Position numbers and translations under genes: made by a program
Shown here: piece after piece, positions 1 to 8,200 of the stretch
Layout: each line of letters begins with the position of its first letter
How positions within the stretch are numbered: the stretch's first letter is position 1
Notes under the pieces: generated by a model
The model's database searches: none
What the model saw: the letters and a program-made list of their open reading frames with translations, nothing else
Told to the model about the DNA's origin: nothing
Origin: Geodermatophilus sp. DSM 45219
GTDB lineage: Bacteria; Actinomycetota; Actinomycetes; Mycobacteriales; Geodermatophilaceae
DNA length: 64,000 nt
Reading direction: 5' to 3'
NCBI RefSeq assembly: GCF_900104025.1
Contig: NZ_FNIQ01000005.1
Coordinates: 186,001-250,000 of the forward strand

Positions 1-653
1 CCGAGCAGACCCATCCCGGCCATCGTCGCGACGGCCTCGTCCCCCACCACCCGGCCGCGCCGCGTGGCCAGGCCGTGGGCGAACACCGGCACCCCGCCGG
101 CCGCCCGCACCAGCGCGATGCCCTCGAGGACGTCGGTGTCGGCCTTGGCGACGTAGAAGGGGCTGCGGTGGTGCAACAGGGTGGCGAAGGCGTGGTCGAC
201 GGAGTCGACCACGCCGGCCTCGACCAGGGCGCGGGCCACGTGCGGCCGGCCCACCACGCCGCCGCCGGCGCGCTCGACGATCTCGGCCCAGACCACCGGG
301 TGGCCGGCCTCGGCCAGCGCGGACACGATCCGCTCGCCGCGGCCGAGCCGCTCCTCGCGCAGCCGCGCCCGCTCGGCGGCCAGCGCGGGGTGCTGCGGGT
401 CGAACAGGTAGGCCAGCAGGTGCACGCTGATCGGCGGCGCCCCCGCCGGGAACCAGCGGCAGGACAGCTCCATCCCGGGGACGACGGTCAGCCCGTCGGG
501 GCGGGCCGCCGCGGCCTCCGCCCAGCCCGCGGTGGTGTCGTGGTCGGTCAGGGCGACGACGTCGAGGCCGGCGGTCCGCGCCGCGGCCAGCACCCCGGCC
601 GGGCTGTCGGTGCCGTCGGACACCGACGAGTGCGTGTGCAGGTCGATGCGCAT
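1..653 (-). CDS. PHP-domain metal-dependent phosphoesterase (3' end beyond window)
   Basis: The reading frame opens at an ATG at 653 and runs off the left edge, giving about 217 residues of a protein usually near 290. The N-terminus reads MRIDLHTHSSVSDGTD, the HxH metal-binding motif of the PHP fold. It is followed by LTDHDTT, then GRPHVARALV and FAHGLA, which carry further metal-ligand histidines. This is the TrpH/YciV (RNase AM-like) branch of PHP phosphoesterases, cytoplasmic enzymes that hydrolyse nucleotide or phosphate-ester substrates with divalent metals. The actual substrate cannot be read from the sequence. It is the last gene of a same-strand group with the PH-domain, 50-residue and DUF6758 genes. 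Confidence 0.88.
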   Translation of the reverse strand, partial: MRIDLHTHSSVSDGTDSPAGVLAAARTAGLDVVALTDHDTTAGWAEAAAARPDGLTVVPGMELSCRWFPAGAPPISVHLLAYLFDPQHPALAAERARLREERLGRGERIVSALAEAGHPVVWAEIVERAGGGVVGRPHVARALVEAGVVDSVDHAFATLLHHRSPFYVAKADTDVLEGIALVRAAGGVPVFAHGLATRRGRVVGDEAVATMAGMGLL

Positions 654-697
654 CAGCGCCCAGACTGCCGCACCCGCCGTCCGGCCACCCGCCCGGC

Positions 698-1357
698 TCA
701 GGGGTCCTGCGGCTGCGGCGGGACGGGAGCGGTGTCCCGGCGCCCGCCGGTCTCGCCGCCGGGCTCCGGTCGTCGAGGGCTGCGCGGCGACGGCTCGGGG
801 TTGCCCTCGTCGTCCCCGGAGTCGGCGCCGTCCCCTCCGAACAGCAGGTCGCTCACCCGGCGGTACATCTGGTCCGCGTGCGGCAGGTAGGTGATCTCCG
901 ACAGCGCCTGCTGCTGGCCGGCCGACTCGAAGCGGAACGTCCCGTAGCCGAGCAGCTGGCCGAGCAGCGTCTCCTTGTAGGTGAGGTCGGTGATCCGGCG
1001 CAGCGGCAGCAGGGCGACGGTCCGGACGACGATCCCCGTGGTCAGCAGGACCCGCCGGTTGGTGACGATGAAGTGCCGCATCCACCACTCGCCGCCGCGC
1101 AGCGCCAGGTACCCCAGCGCGCCGGCCAGCAGGACCAGGCCGAGGGTGGCGGTGACCCGGTTGTCGGGGTCGAGCAGCATGGTCCACAGGCCGACCGCGA
1201 GCACCGGCAGCGCCTTCAGCGCGGGCACGACGAGCACCGCCCAGTGCCGGCGGGTGGCGACGACGGGCGGCTGCTCGTGCGGGAGCAGGTACTTCTCGGC
1301 GTCCTTGCTCCACCGCGGCCGGCGGCCGTCGGGGTCCGGTGCCGCCGGGCCGCCCAC
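698..1357 (-). CDS. PH-domain (bacterial PH, YdbS-like) membrane protein
   Basis: The 219-residue protein starts at a GTG six bases after the stop of the upstream 50-residue gene, so the two are probably co-transcribed. After a charged N-terminus (KYLLPHEQPP, typical of this family) come two hydrophobic helices at roughly residues 40-60 and 68-86. A beta-rich PH-like domain follows, with FIVTNRRVLLTTGIV and LPLRRITDL, the core signature of bPH2 domains. The C-terminal 45 residues are Pro/Gly/Asp-rich and look disordered. Bacterial PH proteins sit in the cytoplasmic membrane. Their roles are mostly unknown, so no specific function is claimed. Confidence 0.85.
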   Translation of the reverse strand: MGGPAAPDPDGRRPRWSKDAEKYLLPHEQPPVVATRRHWAVLVVPALKALPVLAVGLWTMLLDPDNRVTATLGLVLLAGALGYLALRGGEWWMRHFIVTNRRVLLTTGIVVRTVALLPLRRITDLTYKETLLGQLLGYGTFRFESAGQQQALSEITYLPHADQMYRRVSDLLFGGDGADSGDDEGNPEPSPRSPRRPEPGGETGGRRDTAPVPPQPQDP

Positions 1358-1363
1358 GCCGGC

Positions 1364-1516
1364 CTAGGCGAGGGACTCGAAGAAGGAGGCGAGGGACGTC
1401 GCGGCGTCGCCGATGGCCTGCCCGGCGCTGCGGACGAACTCCGCGGAGCTCTCCGGCGCCGAGATGACGTAGAAGATCACGAAGGCGAGTGCCAGCCAGG
1501 TGAGGAGCTTCTTCAC
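1364..1516 (-). CDS. Small single-pass membrane protein (50 aa)
   Basis: A GTG at 1516 is preceded by a strong ribosome binding site, GGAGGTGA, and opens a 50-codon frame. The N-terminus is VKKLLTWLALAFVIFYVIS, a short basic start followed by one transmembrane helix. The rest, ending in SLASFFESLA, is a predicted amphipathic helix facing one side of the membrane. The stop lies six bases before the PH-domain gene, so it probably belongs to that transcript. No function is recognised. Similar small proteins are common beside PH-domain genes in actinobacteria, as I recall. A longer open frame upstream is rejected because it has no ribosome binding site and an Arg/Pro-rich antisense-like composition. 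Confidence 0.7.
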   Translation of the reverse strand: MKKLLTWLALAFVIFYVISAPESSAEFVRSAGQAIGDAATSLASFFESLA

Positions 1517-1640
1517 CGTCACCTCCGCGGTGGCCGTCGGGCGGGCGTGCGGACGACGGTCGCCCGCACGGCGAGCCCCATGGGTAACACACGTCGCAGG
1601 GCTCACCGCCCGGGACACGCCGCCCGGCCGGGTCCGTCCG

Positions 1641-2264
1641 TCACGGCCCCGGCAGCAGGTGCTCGCTGGGCGGGCCGAGCGGCAGGTCGGGGTAGAGCCG
1701 GTCCCGCAGGTCGACCAGCTCCATCTGTTCGGCCAGCAGCCAGGCGGCCGACATGGGCCACATGACCAGCCACAGCCAGACGCCGAAGGCCTCCCCCACG
1801 AAGGCGGCGCGGTCGTCCGACGTCGGCACCGCCCACAGCGGCGCGTGCTGGCCGGCGGCCTCGACGGCGGCCGACGACGGGCCGGAGATGACGTCGCCGG
1901 GGTCGAGGCCGGGCAGCCCGGCGTAGCCGCAGCCCACGCCGGTGCCGGGCTCCTCCGCGACGAGCACGAGCTCGGCCGAGCCGCCCAGGGGCGCGGGCCC
2001 GGCGCAGTCGACGACGATCGCGCGGGCGCCGGGCTCCCCACCCCAGGCCAGACCGGTGAGCGACCAGCCCGGTGGCATCGGGTCCGGCGCCCACGCGGGC
2101 ACCCGGGCGTCGGCGGTGACCGCGGCGATCGCGTCGTGCGCCACCAGCAGGGTGTGGTGCAGCGGCGTCACCGCGCCGTGCACGTGGCACCAGGCCTGCG
2201 CGGAGTTCCCGGGGCGGACGGTCACCCGTTCGCCGCACCGGGGACAGACCGTGGACGCAGTCAT
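1641..2264 (-). CDS. DUF6758 family protein with N-terminal zinc-ribbon
   Basis: The 207-residue protein starts MTASTVCPRCGERV, and a second Cys-His pair in AWCHVHGAVTPLH gives a CxxC...CxxH zinc-ribbon pattern within the first 35 residues. The remainder is Gly/Ala/Trp-rich with no transmembrane segment. This matches the actinobacterial family DUF6758, which frequently neighbours PHP phosphoesterases, as here. The function is unknown. The start at ATG 2264 is supported by the zinc-ribbon beginning immediately after it. It is divergent from the Nudix gene, with under 80 bases between them. Confidence 0.75.
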   Translation of the reverse strand: MTASTVCPRCGERVTVRPGNSAQAWCHVHGAVTPLHHTLLVAHDAIAAVTADARVPAWAPDPMPPGWSLTGLAWGGEPGARAIVVDCAGPAPLGGSAELVLVAEEPGTGVGCGYAGLPGLDPGDVISGPSSAAVEAAGQHAPLWAVPTSDDRAAFVGEAFGVWLWLVMWPMSAAWLLAEQMELVDLRDRLYPDLPLGPPSEHLLPGP

Positions 2265-2338
2265 CGGGCATCACCGTCCTGTGACCTGGCGGGTTCGTCA
2301 AGCGCTGGCCGCTGCGGGGCGTGCGTACCGTGCGGGAC

Positions 2339-2764
2339 GTGCCGACCGCCGCCGAGGACCCGCTGCCGGTGGTCGCCTGCGTCGGTGCGGTGGTGCTCGA
2401 CGCCCGCGGCCGGCTGCTGCTGATCCGGCGGGGCAACGAGCCCGGCCGCGGGCTGTGGTCGGTGCCCGGCGGCCGGGTCGAGGCCGGGGAGTCGGTGGCT
2501 GCGGCGGTCGAGCGCGAGGTGCGCGAGGAGACCGGCCTGGCGGTACGGGCCGGCGCCGAGGTGGGCCGGGTGCGCGTCCCGGGTCCCGGCGTCGTCTACG
2601 ACGTCGTGGACGTGGCCTGCACGCTGCTGGACCCGGACGCCGCGCCGGTCGCCGGGGACGACGCGGAGGCCGTCACCTTCGCCGGTGCGGCCGACCTCGC
2701 GCGGCTCAGTTGCACCCCGCGGCTGCTGGAGACGCTGCGCGGCTGGGGCGTGCTGCCGCCCTGA
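2339..2764 (+). CDS. Nudix hydrolase
   Basis: This is a compact Nudix pyrophosphohydrolase of about 141 residues. The Nudix box is complete: GGRVEAGESVAAAVEREVR followed by EETGL, fitting Gx5Ex7REUxEExGU. It carries the catalytic glutamates that bind magnesium and hydrolyse nucleoside-diphosphate-linked substrates. Three in-frame GTG codons lie at 2321, 2330 and 2339. The last is preferred because a -10-like TACCGT at 2326-2331 sits seven bases upstream, the spacing of a leaderless transcript. Choosing 2321 would add six residues. The substrate is unknown (8-oxo-dGTP-like sanitation or ADP-ribose type). Confidence 0.88.
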   Translation: MPTAAEDPLPVVACVGAVVLDARGRLLLIRRGNEPGRGLWSVPGGRVEAGESVAAAVEREVREETGLAVRAGAEVGRVRVPGPGVVYDVVDVACTLLDPDAAPVAGDDAEAVTFAGAADLARLSCTPRLLETLRGWGVLPP

Positions 2765-2790
2765 CCCGGGCCCGGGGGCACGCCCGCCGG

Positions 2791-3300
2791 TCAGCTGCGC
2801 GGCTCCGGTTCCGGGCGGCCGGGCTGCTCGCCGCCGCGGGCCTCGCCGTAGGAGCGCTTGGGCACCATGACCTTGCGGCGGAAGACGCAGACCACCGTGC
2901 CGTCCTGCTTGTAGCCGATGGTCTCCACGTGGACGACGCCGCGGTCGTCCTTGGACCTCGACGGCGTCTTGTCCAGGACCGTCGTCTCGCCGTAGACCGT
3001 GTCGCCGTGGAAGGTCGGCGCGACGTGCCGCAGCGACTCGATCTCCAGGTTGGCGATGGCCTTGCCCGACACGTCGGGGACGCTCATGCCGAGCAGCAGT
3101 GAGTAGACGTAGTTGCCGACGACGACGTTCTTGCCGAAGTCGGTGGTCTCCGCCGCGTAGTGGGTGTCCAGGTGCAGCGGGTGGTGGTTCATCGTGATCA
3201 GGCAGAACAGGTGGTCGTCGTACTCGGTGACGGTCTTGCCCGGCCAGTGCTTGTAGACCGCCCCGACCTCGAACTCCTCGTAGTACCGGCCGAACTGCAC
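2791..3300 (-). CDS. MaoC-like (R)-specific enoyl-CoA hydratase
   Basis: A 169-residue single hot-dog-fold protein. It contains the MaoC signature region HHPLHLDTHYAAETTDFGK, where Asp and His form the hydratase dyad, followed by NYVYSLLLGMSV. Family members add water to 2-enoyl-CoA thioesters in fatty-acid, polyhydroxyalkanoate or dicarboxylic-acid metabolism. The specific CoA substrate cannot be told. It starts at GTG 3300 and ends with a short Pro/Glu/Arg tail. It converges on the Nudix gene with a 26-base gap containing the palindrome CCCGGGCCCGGG. No pathway partner lies alongside. Confidence 0.85.
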   Translation of the reverse strand: MQFGRYYEEFEVGAVYKHWPGKTVTEYDDHLFCLITMNHHPLHLDTHYAAETTDFGKNVVVGNYVYSLLLGMSVPDVSGKAIANLEIESLRHVAPTFHGDTVYGETTVLDKTPSRSKDDRGVVHVETIGYKQDGTVVCVFRRKVMVPKRSYGEARGGEQPGRPEPEPRS

Positions 3301-3423
3301 GTGCTGCCTCCGGGTGTCGACGCTGACGGCGGGGCACCGGACGGCACGCGGGCAGGGCCCTCCACGACCGGCGGGCCAGGTCGCCCACCACGCGTCGGTG
3401 ACCCATCTGGACGGGCGCCGATC

Positions 3424-3429
3424 CTACGA
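3424..3429 (+). promoter_or_regulatory. -10 box of a leaderless promoter
   Basis: TACGAT lies six bases before the GTG at 3437. This is the -10 to start-codon distance of leaderless actinobacterial transcripts, and it fixes the start of the downstream gene. Confidence 0.6.
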
Positions 3430-3436
3430 TGCGCCC

Positions 3437-3934
3437 GTGCTCCCGGTTCCCCCCGTTCCGGACGCCGAGGAGACCGGTGTCCTGACGCTTTCGCCCACCG
3501 GCCGGCGGGTCCGTCTCGCCGCCACCGGCGTGGTGCTCGCGCTGCTGCTCGGAGGCACCGTGTGGGGCACCGACTCCGACTTCCCGTTCGGCCCGTTCCG
3601 GATGTACTCCACCCGCGCCGATCCCGACCGGCCGGTGGTGTCCACGAGCGTGGTGGGCGTGACCGCGGACGGCGACGAGGTCCGGCTGTCCGGCGGCGAG
3701 GTCGGGCTTCGACGGGCGGAGTTCGAGGGCCAGCTGCCCCGGCTGGTCGACCAGCCGGAGCTGCTGGGCCTGCTGGCCGACTCCTACGCCGAGGGCCACC
3801 CGGACGCCGAGCCGCTGGTAGCAGTGCGCGTGGTGCAGCGGAGGCACGCGCTCGACGACGGCCGGCGGACCGGTGAGGTCACCGAGAGCGTGCTCGTCGA
3901 CCACGCCGTCCGCGCCCAGGAGGGCACCCCGTGA
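3437..3934 (+). CDS. Uncharacterised single-pass protein, partner of HTTM gene
   Basis: This is a 165-residue protein of unknown function. After a short cytoplasmic segment there is one transmembrane helix (RLAATGVVLALLLGGTVWG), then FPFGPFRMYS and a soluble domain likely outside the membrane. The start at GTG 3437 is chosen because TACGAT stands six bases upstream. The open frame extends further 5' but that part is Arg/Gly-rich and unsupported. Its stop overlaps the GTG of the HTTM gene by four bases (GTGA), so the two are translationally coupled. Similar small proteins are seen next to HTTM genes, which suggests a membrane complex with it, by inference. Confidence 0.7.
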   Translation: MLPVPPVPDAEETGVLTLSPTGRRVRLAATGVVLALLLGGTVWGTDSDFPFGPFRMYSTRADPDRPVVSTSVVGVTADGDEVRLSGGEVGLRRAEFEGQLPRLVDQPELLGLLADSYAEGHPDAEPLVAVRVVQRRHALDDGRRTGEVTESVLVDHAVRAQEGTP

Positions 3935-4875
3935 GCACCGCCGTGTCCCCCGGAGCGGGCGCCACCCCCGCCGCGTCGCCGTCCCCGCGCGCCCGTGGCC
4001 TGTCGGGCTGGTGGTTCCGACCCGTCCCGCTGGCGCGCATCGCCGTCGTGCGCACCATCGCGTACCTGTTCGTGCCGGTCGACGTCTTCCTGACGACGGC
4101 CTGGATCCGCGCCCACGCCGACGTCCCCACCGAGTGGTACCAGCCGCTGACCATCGGCCAGCTGCTGCCGCTGCCCGCACCCACGCCCGTGGTGGTCGCG
4201 GTCGTGCAGTGGGCCCTCGTCGCGGCCGCACTGGCGGCCGCGACCGGCCGGTCGCCCCGCCTGCTCGGCACCGCCGTCTTCCTGCTCTACGTGCAGTGGA
4301 TGGTCATCGGGATGAGCTACGGGAAGGTGGACCACGACCGGATCGGCTACCTCGTCCTGCTGGCCGTGCTGCCCACCATCGGCCGCGTGCGGTGGCGCGA
4401 CAAGCGCTCGTCGGAGGCCGCCGGGTGGGCCATGGCCGCCGTCTTCGTCACGGTGATGCTCACCTACTTCCTGGCCGCCTGGGCGAAGCTGCGCTTCGGC
4501 GGTCTCGACTGGGCCACCGGCTCGACGCTGGCCCGCGCGATCGTCCGGCGCGGGACGGTGCTGTCGGACTGGACCCTCGACGTACCCGGGCTGCTCGTGG
4601 CCGCGCAGTGGGCGATGCTCGTGCTGGAGTTCGCCGCGCCGCTGATGCTGCTCGTGTGGTCGGCCCGCGCGCGGGTCGCCCTGGTGGTGTTCCTGCTCGG
4701 CTTCCACCTGGCCGTGTTCGCCAGCGTGAAGATCATCTTCCTGCCGCACTGCGTGGCGATCCTGTCGATCCTGCCGTGGGAGCGGCTGCCCGGCGCGACG
4801 CGGTGGCTGCGCGCCCGCGTCGGTGGCGCGACCCCGGCCGAGGTCCCCCGGGCCGGGACCGCACCACCGGGCTGA
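3931..4875 (+). CDS. HTTM-domain (vitamin K-dependent gamma-carboxylase-like) membrane protein
   Basis: This 314-residue polytopic protein has about seven hydrophobic segments. The family marks are ARIAVVRTIAYLFVPVDVFL near the start, MSYGKVDHDRIGYLVLL in the middle, and FHLAVFASVKIIFLPHC near the end. These correspond to the HTTM module (four or more transmembrane helices) related to the membrane part of vitamin K-dependent gamma-glutamyl carboxylase. The bacterial enzymes' substrates are mostly unknown, so a redox or lipid-quinone-linked membrane role is only an inference. It starts in the GTGA overlap with the upstream gene. Confidence 0.8.
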   Translation: MSTAVSPGAGATPAASPSPRARGLSGWWFRPVPLARIAVVRTIAYLFVPVDVFLTTAWIRAHADVPTEWYQPLTIGQLLPLPAPTPVVVAVVQWALVAAALAAATGRSPRLLGTAVFLLYVQWMVIGMSYGKVDHDRIGYLVLLAVLPTIGRVRWRDKRSSEAAGWAMAAVFVTVMLTYFLAAWAKLRFGGLDWATGSTLARAIVRRGTVLSDWTLDVPGLLVAAQWAMLVLEFAAPLMLLVWSARARVALVVFLLGFHLAVFASVKIIFLPHCVAILSILPWERLPGATRWLRARVGGATPAEVPRAGTAPPG

Positions 4876-4886
4876 TCCGCTCGACG

Positions 4887-5180
4887 TCACATCAGCGCGC
4901 CGATGCGGGCGGCCACGTCCGCCTCGTGCTGCTGGTAGGAGGTCGCGACGCCGTCGAGCAGGCCGCCCATCCCGGTGAGTGCGTCGCTGACGCCCTGCGC
5001 ACTGAGCCGCCACTGCTCGTAGAGCTCGGTGAAGCGGGCGGCGGCCTGGCTGTCGGTCCACCCCTCGAGCACCGAGGCACCCACGGTGCTCGACAGGCCG
5101 GCGTGCCGGGCGGTGGTGTCGGCGGCCTCGGCGCGGCACTGGCCGGCCAACGACTGCAGGGTGGCGATCTCGACCTTCAC
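4887..5180 (-). CDS. WXG100 family (ESAT-6-like) protein
   Basis: The 97-residue all-helical protein has the WXG100 layout: two helices around a central tryptophan turn, EGWTDSQAAARFTELYEQW. The usual W-x-G is W-T-D here, although the flanking Gly-Trp and hydrophobic pattern are kept. The C-terminus contains YQQHEADVAARI, close to the YxxxD/E export signal (Y-Q-Q-H-E). The start is GTG 5180, preceded by GGAGGAGGAC. A -10 element TACCGT lies at 5222-5227 on this strand. It is divergent from the EssC-type ATPase, about 100 bases away, and is the likely secreted substrate or partner of that machine. Confidence 0.85.
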   Translation of the reverse strand: MKVEIATLQSLAGQCRAEAADTTARHAGLSSTVGASVLEGWTDSQAAARFTELYEQWRLSAQGVSDALTGMGGLLDGVATSYQQHEADVAARIGALM

Positions 5181-5284
5181 GTGTCCTCCTCCTCGTCCGG
5201 GGAACTCCCGGTCGGGGTGGGACGGTAGGGCGTCGGTCCCCCGCGCCGGCGCGGGCCGTCCAGAGCCCCACCGGGCGTCCACAG

Positions 5285-8200
5285 ATGTGCCGGCGGGCCG
5301 TCCACGGCGCACCGTGCGGTCAGGGTCGACCGGTGCCCGCCCGCTCTCCCGCCACCCGTTGCTGGACCCTCGTCACGCCGTCCGGCGCCCTCGACGTGGC
5401 GCTGTCCGCCCGCGACGACGACCGGCTCGGCGCCGTCCTGCCGCTACTCGCGACCGCGGTGGGCGCGCCGGCCGCGCAGCTGTGGTCCGGGAGCACCCGG
5501 CTGGACGACGACCTGCCGCTGACCGACCCGGCACTGCTGCACGGCGCGGTGCTGGGTCTGGGCCGGCCCGGACCACGCTCGGACACCGACGCCAGGCCCG
5601 GCGCGCTCGAGCTGCAGGTCACCGGCGGCCCCGACGCCGGCACCGCGGTGCCGCTGGACCGTGGCCGGCACGTCGTCGGCCGCAGTGGCGAGGCGGCCGT
5701 CCGGTTGACCGACCCCGCCGTCTCGCGCCGGCACCTGCTCGTCGAGGTCGGCAGCAGCGACCTGCAGGTCAGCGACCTCGGCTCGAGCAACGGGAGCCGG
5801 CTGGGAGGCGATCGCCTCGGCCGGCAGCCGACGCCGTGGGCCGCCGGGACGCCGCTGCAGGTGGGGGCGAGCACGCTGCGGACGGCCGGGCCCGGCAGCG
5901 CGCGGGCGTCCCTCCGCCCCGGTGAGGGCGGACGGCTGCGCCTGCGGCCGCACCCGCGCCTGCAGGCCCCGCGCGAGGACGCCGAGGTGGTCCTGCCCGC
6001 GCCGCCGGTCCCGGGTCCACCGCGGCGGCTGGCCTGGGCGGCCGTGGCGCTGCCAGCGGTCGGCGGCGTGGTCCTGGCCTGGGTGCTCGGCGTGCCGCAC
6101 TTCCTGTTCTTCGCGCTGCTGAGCCCGGTGGTGGCGCTCGGCACGTGGCTGTCCGACCGGTGGTCGGGCCGGCGCAGCACGCGGCGGGCGCGCGCCGCGC
6201 ACGCGGTCGAGCTGTCCGCGGCGCGGTCCCGGCTGGCGGCCGCACTGCACGCCGACTCGCGCGCCGCCGAGGCGGCGCACCCGGACCTGGCCACGCTCGC
6301 CGCCGCGGCCCGCCGGCGGTCCACCGACCTCTGGCAGCGCCGCCGCTCGGATCCCGACGCGCTGCTGGTGCGGCTGGGCAGTGGCCCGGGTGAGTCCCGG
6401 GTGACCTGCGTGGAGCCCGACGGCACCCGGCGCCGCGAGCAGTCCGAGCTGTTGCCCGTCGTCGTCGAGCTGACCGGCAGCGGGGGCCTCGGCATCGCCG
6501 GCCCCCGCGGCCCGGCCGTCGGAGCCCTCGCGGCCGTGCTCGGACAGCTGGCCGCGCTGCACGCTCCCGGCGAGGTGGACCTCGCCGTGCTGACCACACC
6601 GGGCCGGCTGCCGGACTGGGCGTGGCTGCGCTGGCTGCCCCACCTGGCGCCGGACGCGGTGCACGCCCGCAGCGACGCCCCGGCGGACGGCGCCGACGAC
6701 GAGTCGCTCCGGTGGCTGGCCGCCCTGCTGGCACGTCGGGCCGGCGGGGACGCCGTTCCCGGCTGGGTCGTCGTGCTGGTCGACCGGCCGATCGGACCGC
6801 ACCTGCTCACCGCGCTGCGCCGCGCCCGCAGCTCGGGGGTGGTGACCCTGGCCTGCGGCCCCTCGACGGCCGAGCTCCCCGGGTCCGCCGACGCCGTGCT
6901 CGAGCTCAGCGGCGAGACCGGTGAGCGGGGCACCCTGCTGCGACCGGGGGCCGGCGTCCGGCCGATCGCGGCGGTCGACCGGCTGCCCCGGCCGGTGGCG
7001 GCCCGGCTGGCCCGCAACCTGGCCGCGCTGGCTCCGGCCGACTCGGTCGCGACCGTCCCCCGGCGGGTCCGGTTGCTCGACCTGCCGGAGGTGGGCGGGA
7101 CCGGGTGGTCCCGGAGCCGGGACCGGCTCGCCGCGACGCTCGGCCGCACCGCCACCGGAGAACTCACCGTCGACCTGTGCCGGCACGGGCCCCACGCACT
7201 GGTCGCCGGGACGACGGGATCGGGCAAGTCCGAGCTGCTCCAGACCTTGATCGCCGGCCTCGCCCTGACCCATCCGCCGGACCGCTGCTCGTTCCTGCTC
7301 GTCGACTACAAGGGTGGTGCGGCCTTCGCCGAGGCCGCGGAGCTGCCGCACACGGTCGGGCTGCTCACCGACCTCGACGGCGCCGCCACCGCCCGGGCGC
7401 TGCGGTCGCTGACCGCCGAGCTCACCCGCCGTGAGGAGCTGCTGGCCGTCCACGGCGTTGCCGACCTGGCGCTGCTCCCCGACGGGGTGGAACTCGCTCG
7501 CCTGGTGATCGTAGTGGACGAGTTCGCCGGCCTCGCCGAGGAGCTGCCCGCCTTACTGTCCGGCCTCGTCGGCATCGCCCAGCGGGGCCGCTCGCTCGGC
7601 GTGCACCTCGTCCTGGCCACGCAGCGGCCGGGCGGCGTCGTGTCGCCGGAGATCCGGGCCAACTGCACGCTGCGCATCTGCCTGCGCACCACCGACGAGG
7701 CCGAGTCCCGCGACGTGCTCGGCACCCCCCAGGCCGCCGCGCTGCCGGTCGACACCCCCGGCCGCGGCTACCTGCGCACCGGGGGCAGCGCCCCGGTGCT
7801 GTTCCAGGCCGCCCGCGTCTCCGGCGCACCACCGGACGTCCGCGACCCCGGCCCGCGGGTGGCTCGTTGGCGCTGGCCGGCAGCCCCCGACCCGGCCACC
7901 GTGGACGACGTGCCGACGAGTCCCAGCGACCTGGCCCGGCTCACCGGCGCCCTGGCACGCCGGGCCGCCGAGGCCGGGCTGCCGCGGCCCCACCGCCCCT
8001 GGCTCCCGCCCCTCCCCGACCGCCTCCCGGCCACGGACCTGCCGCACCCCGCCGGCGGCGACGCACCCGACCGTCTGCGGGTGGGGGTGCTCGACCGGCC
8101 CGAGGCGCAGGCGCAGGAACCGCTCGTCCTGGACCTGGGCCGCGCCGGTGGCTGGCTCGCCGTGGGCGGAGCCGGGAGCGGCCGGACGACGTTCCTGCGG

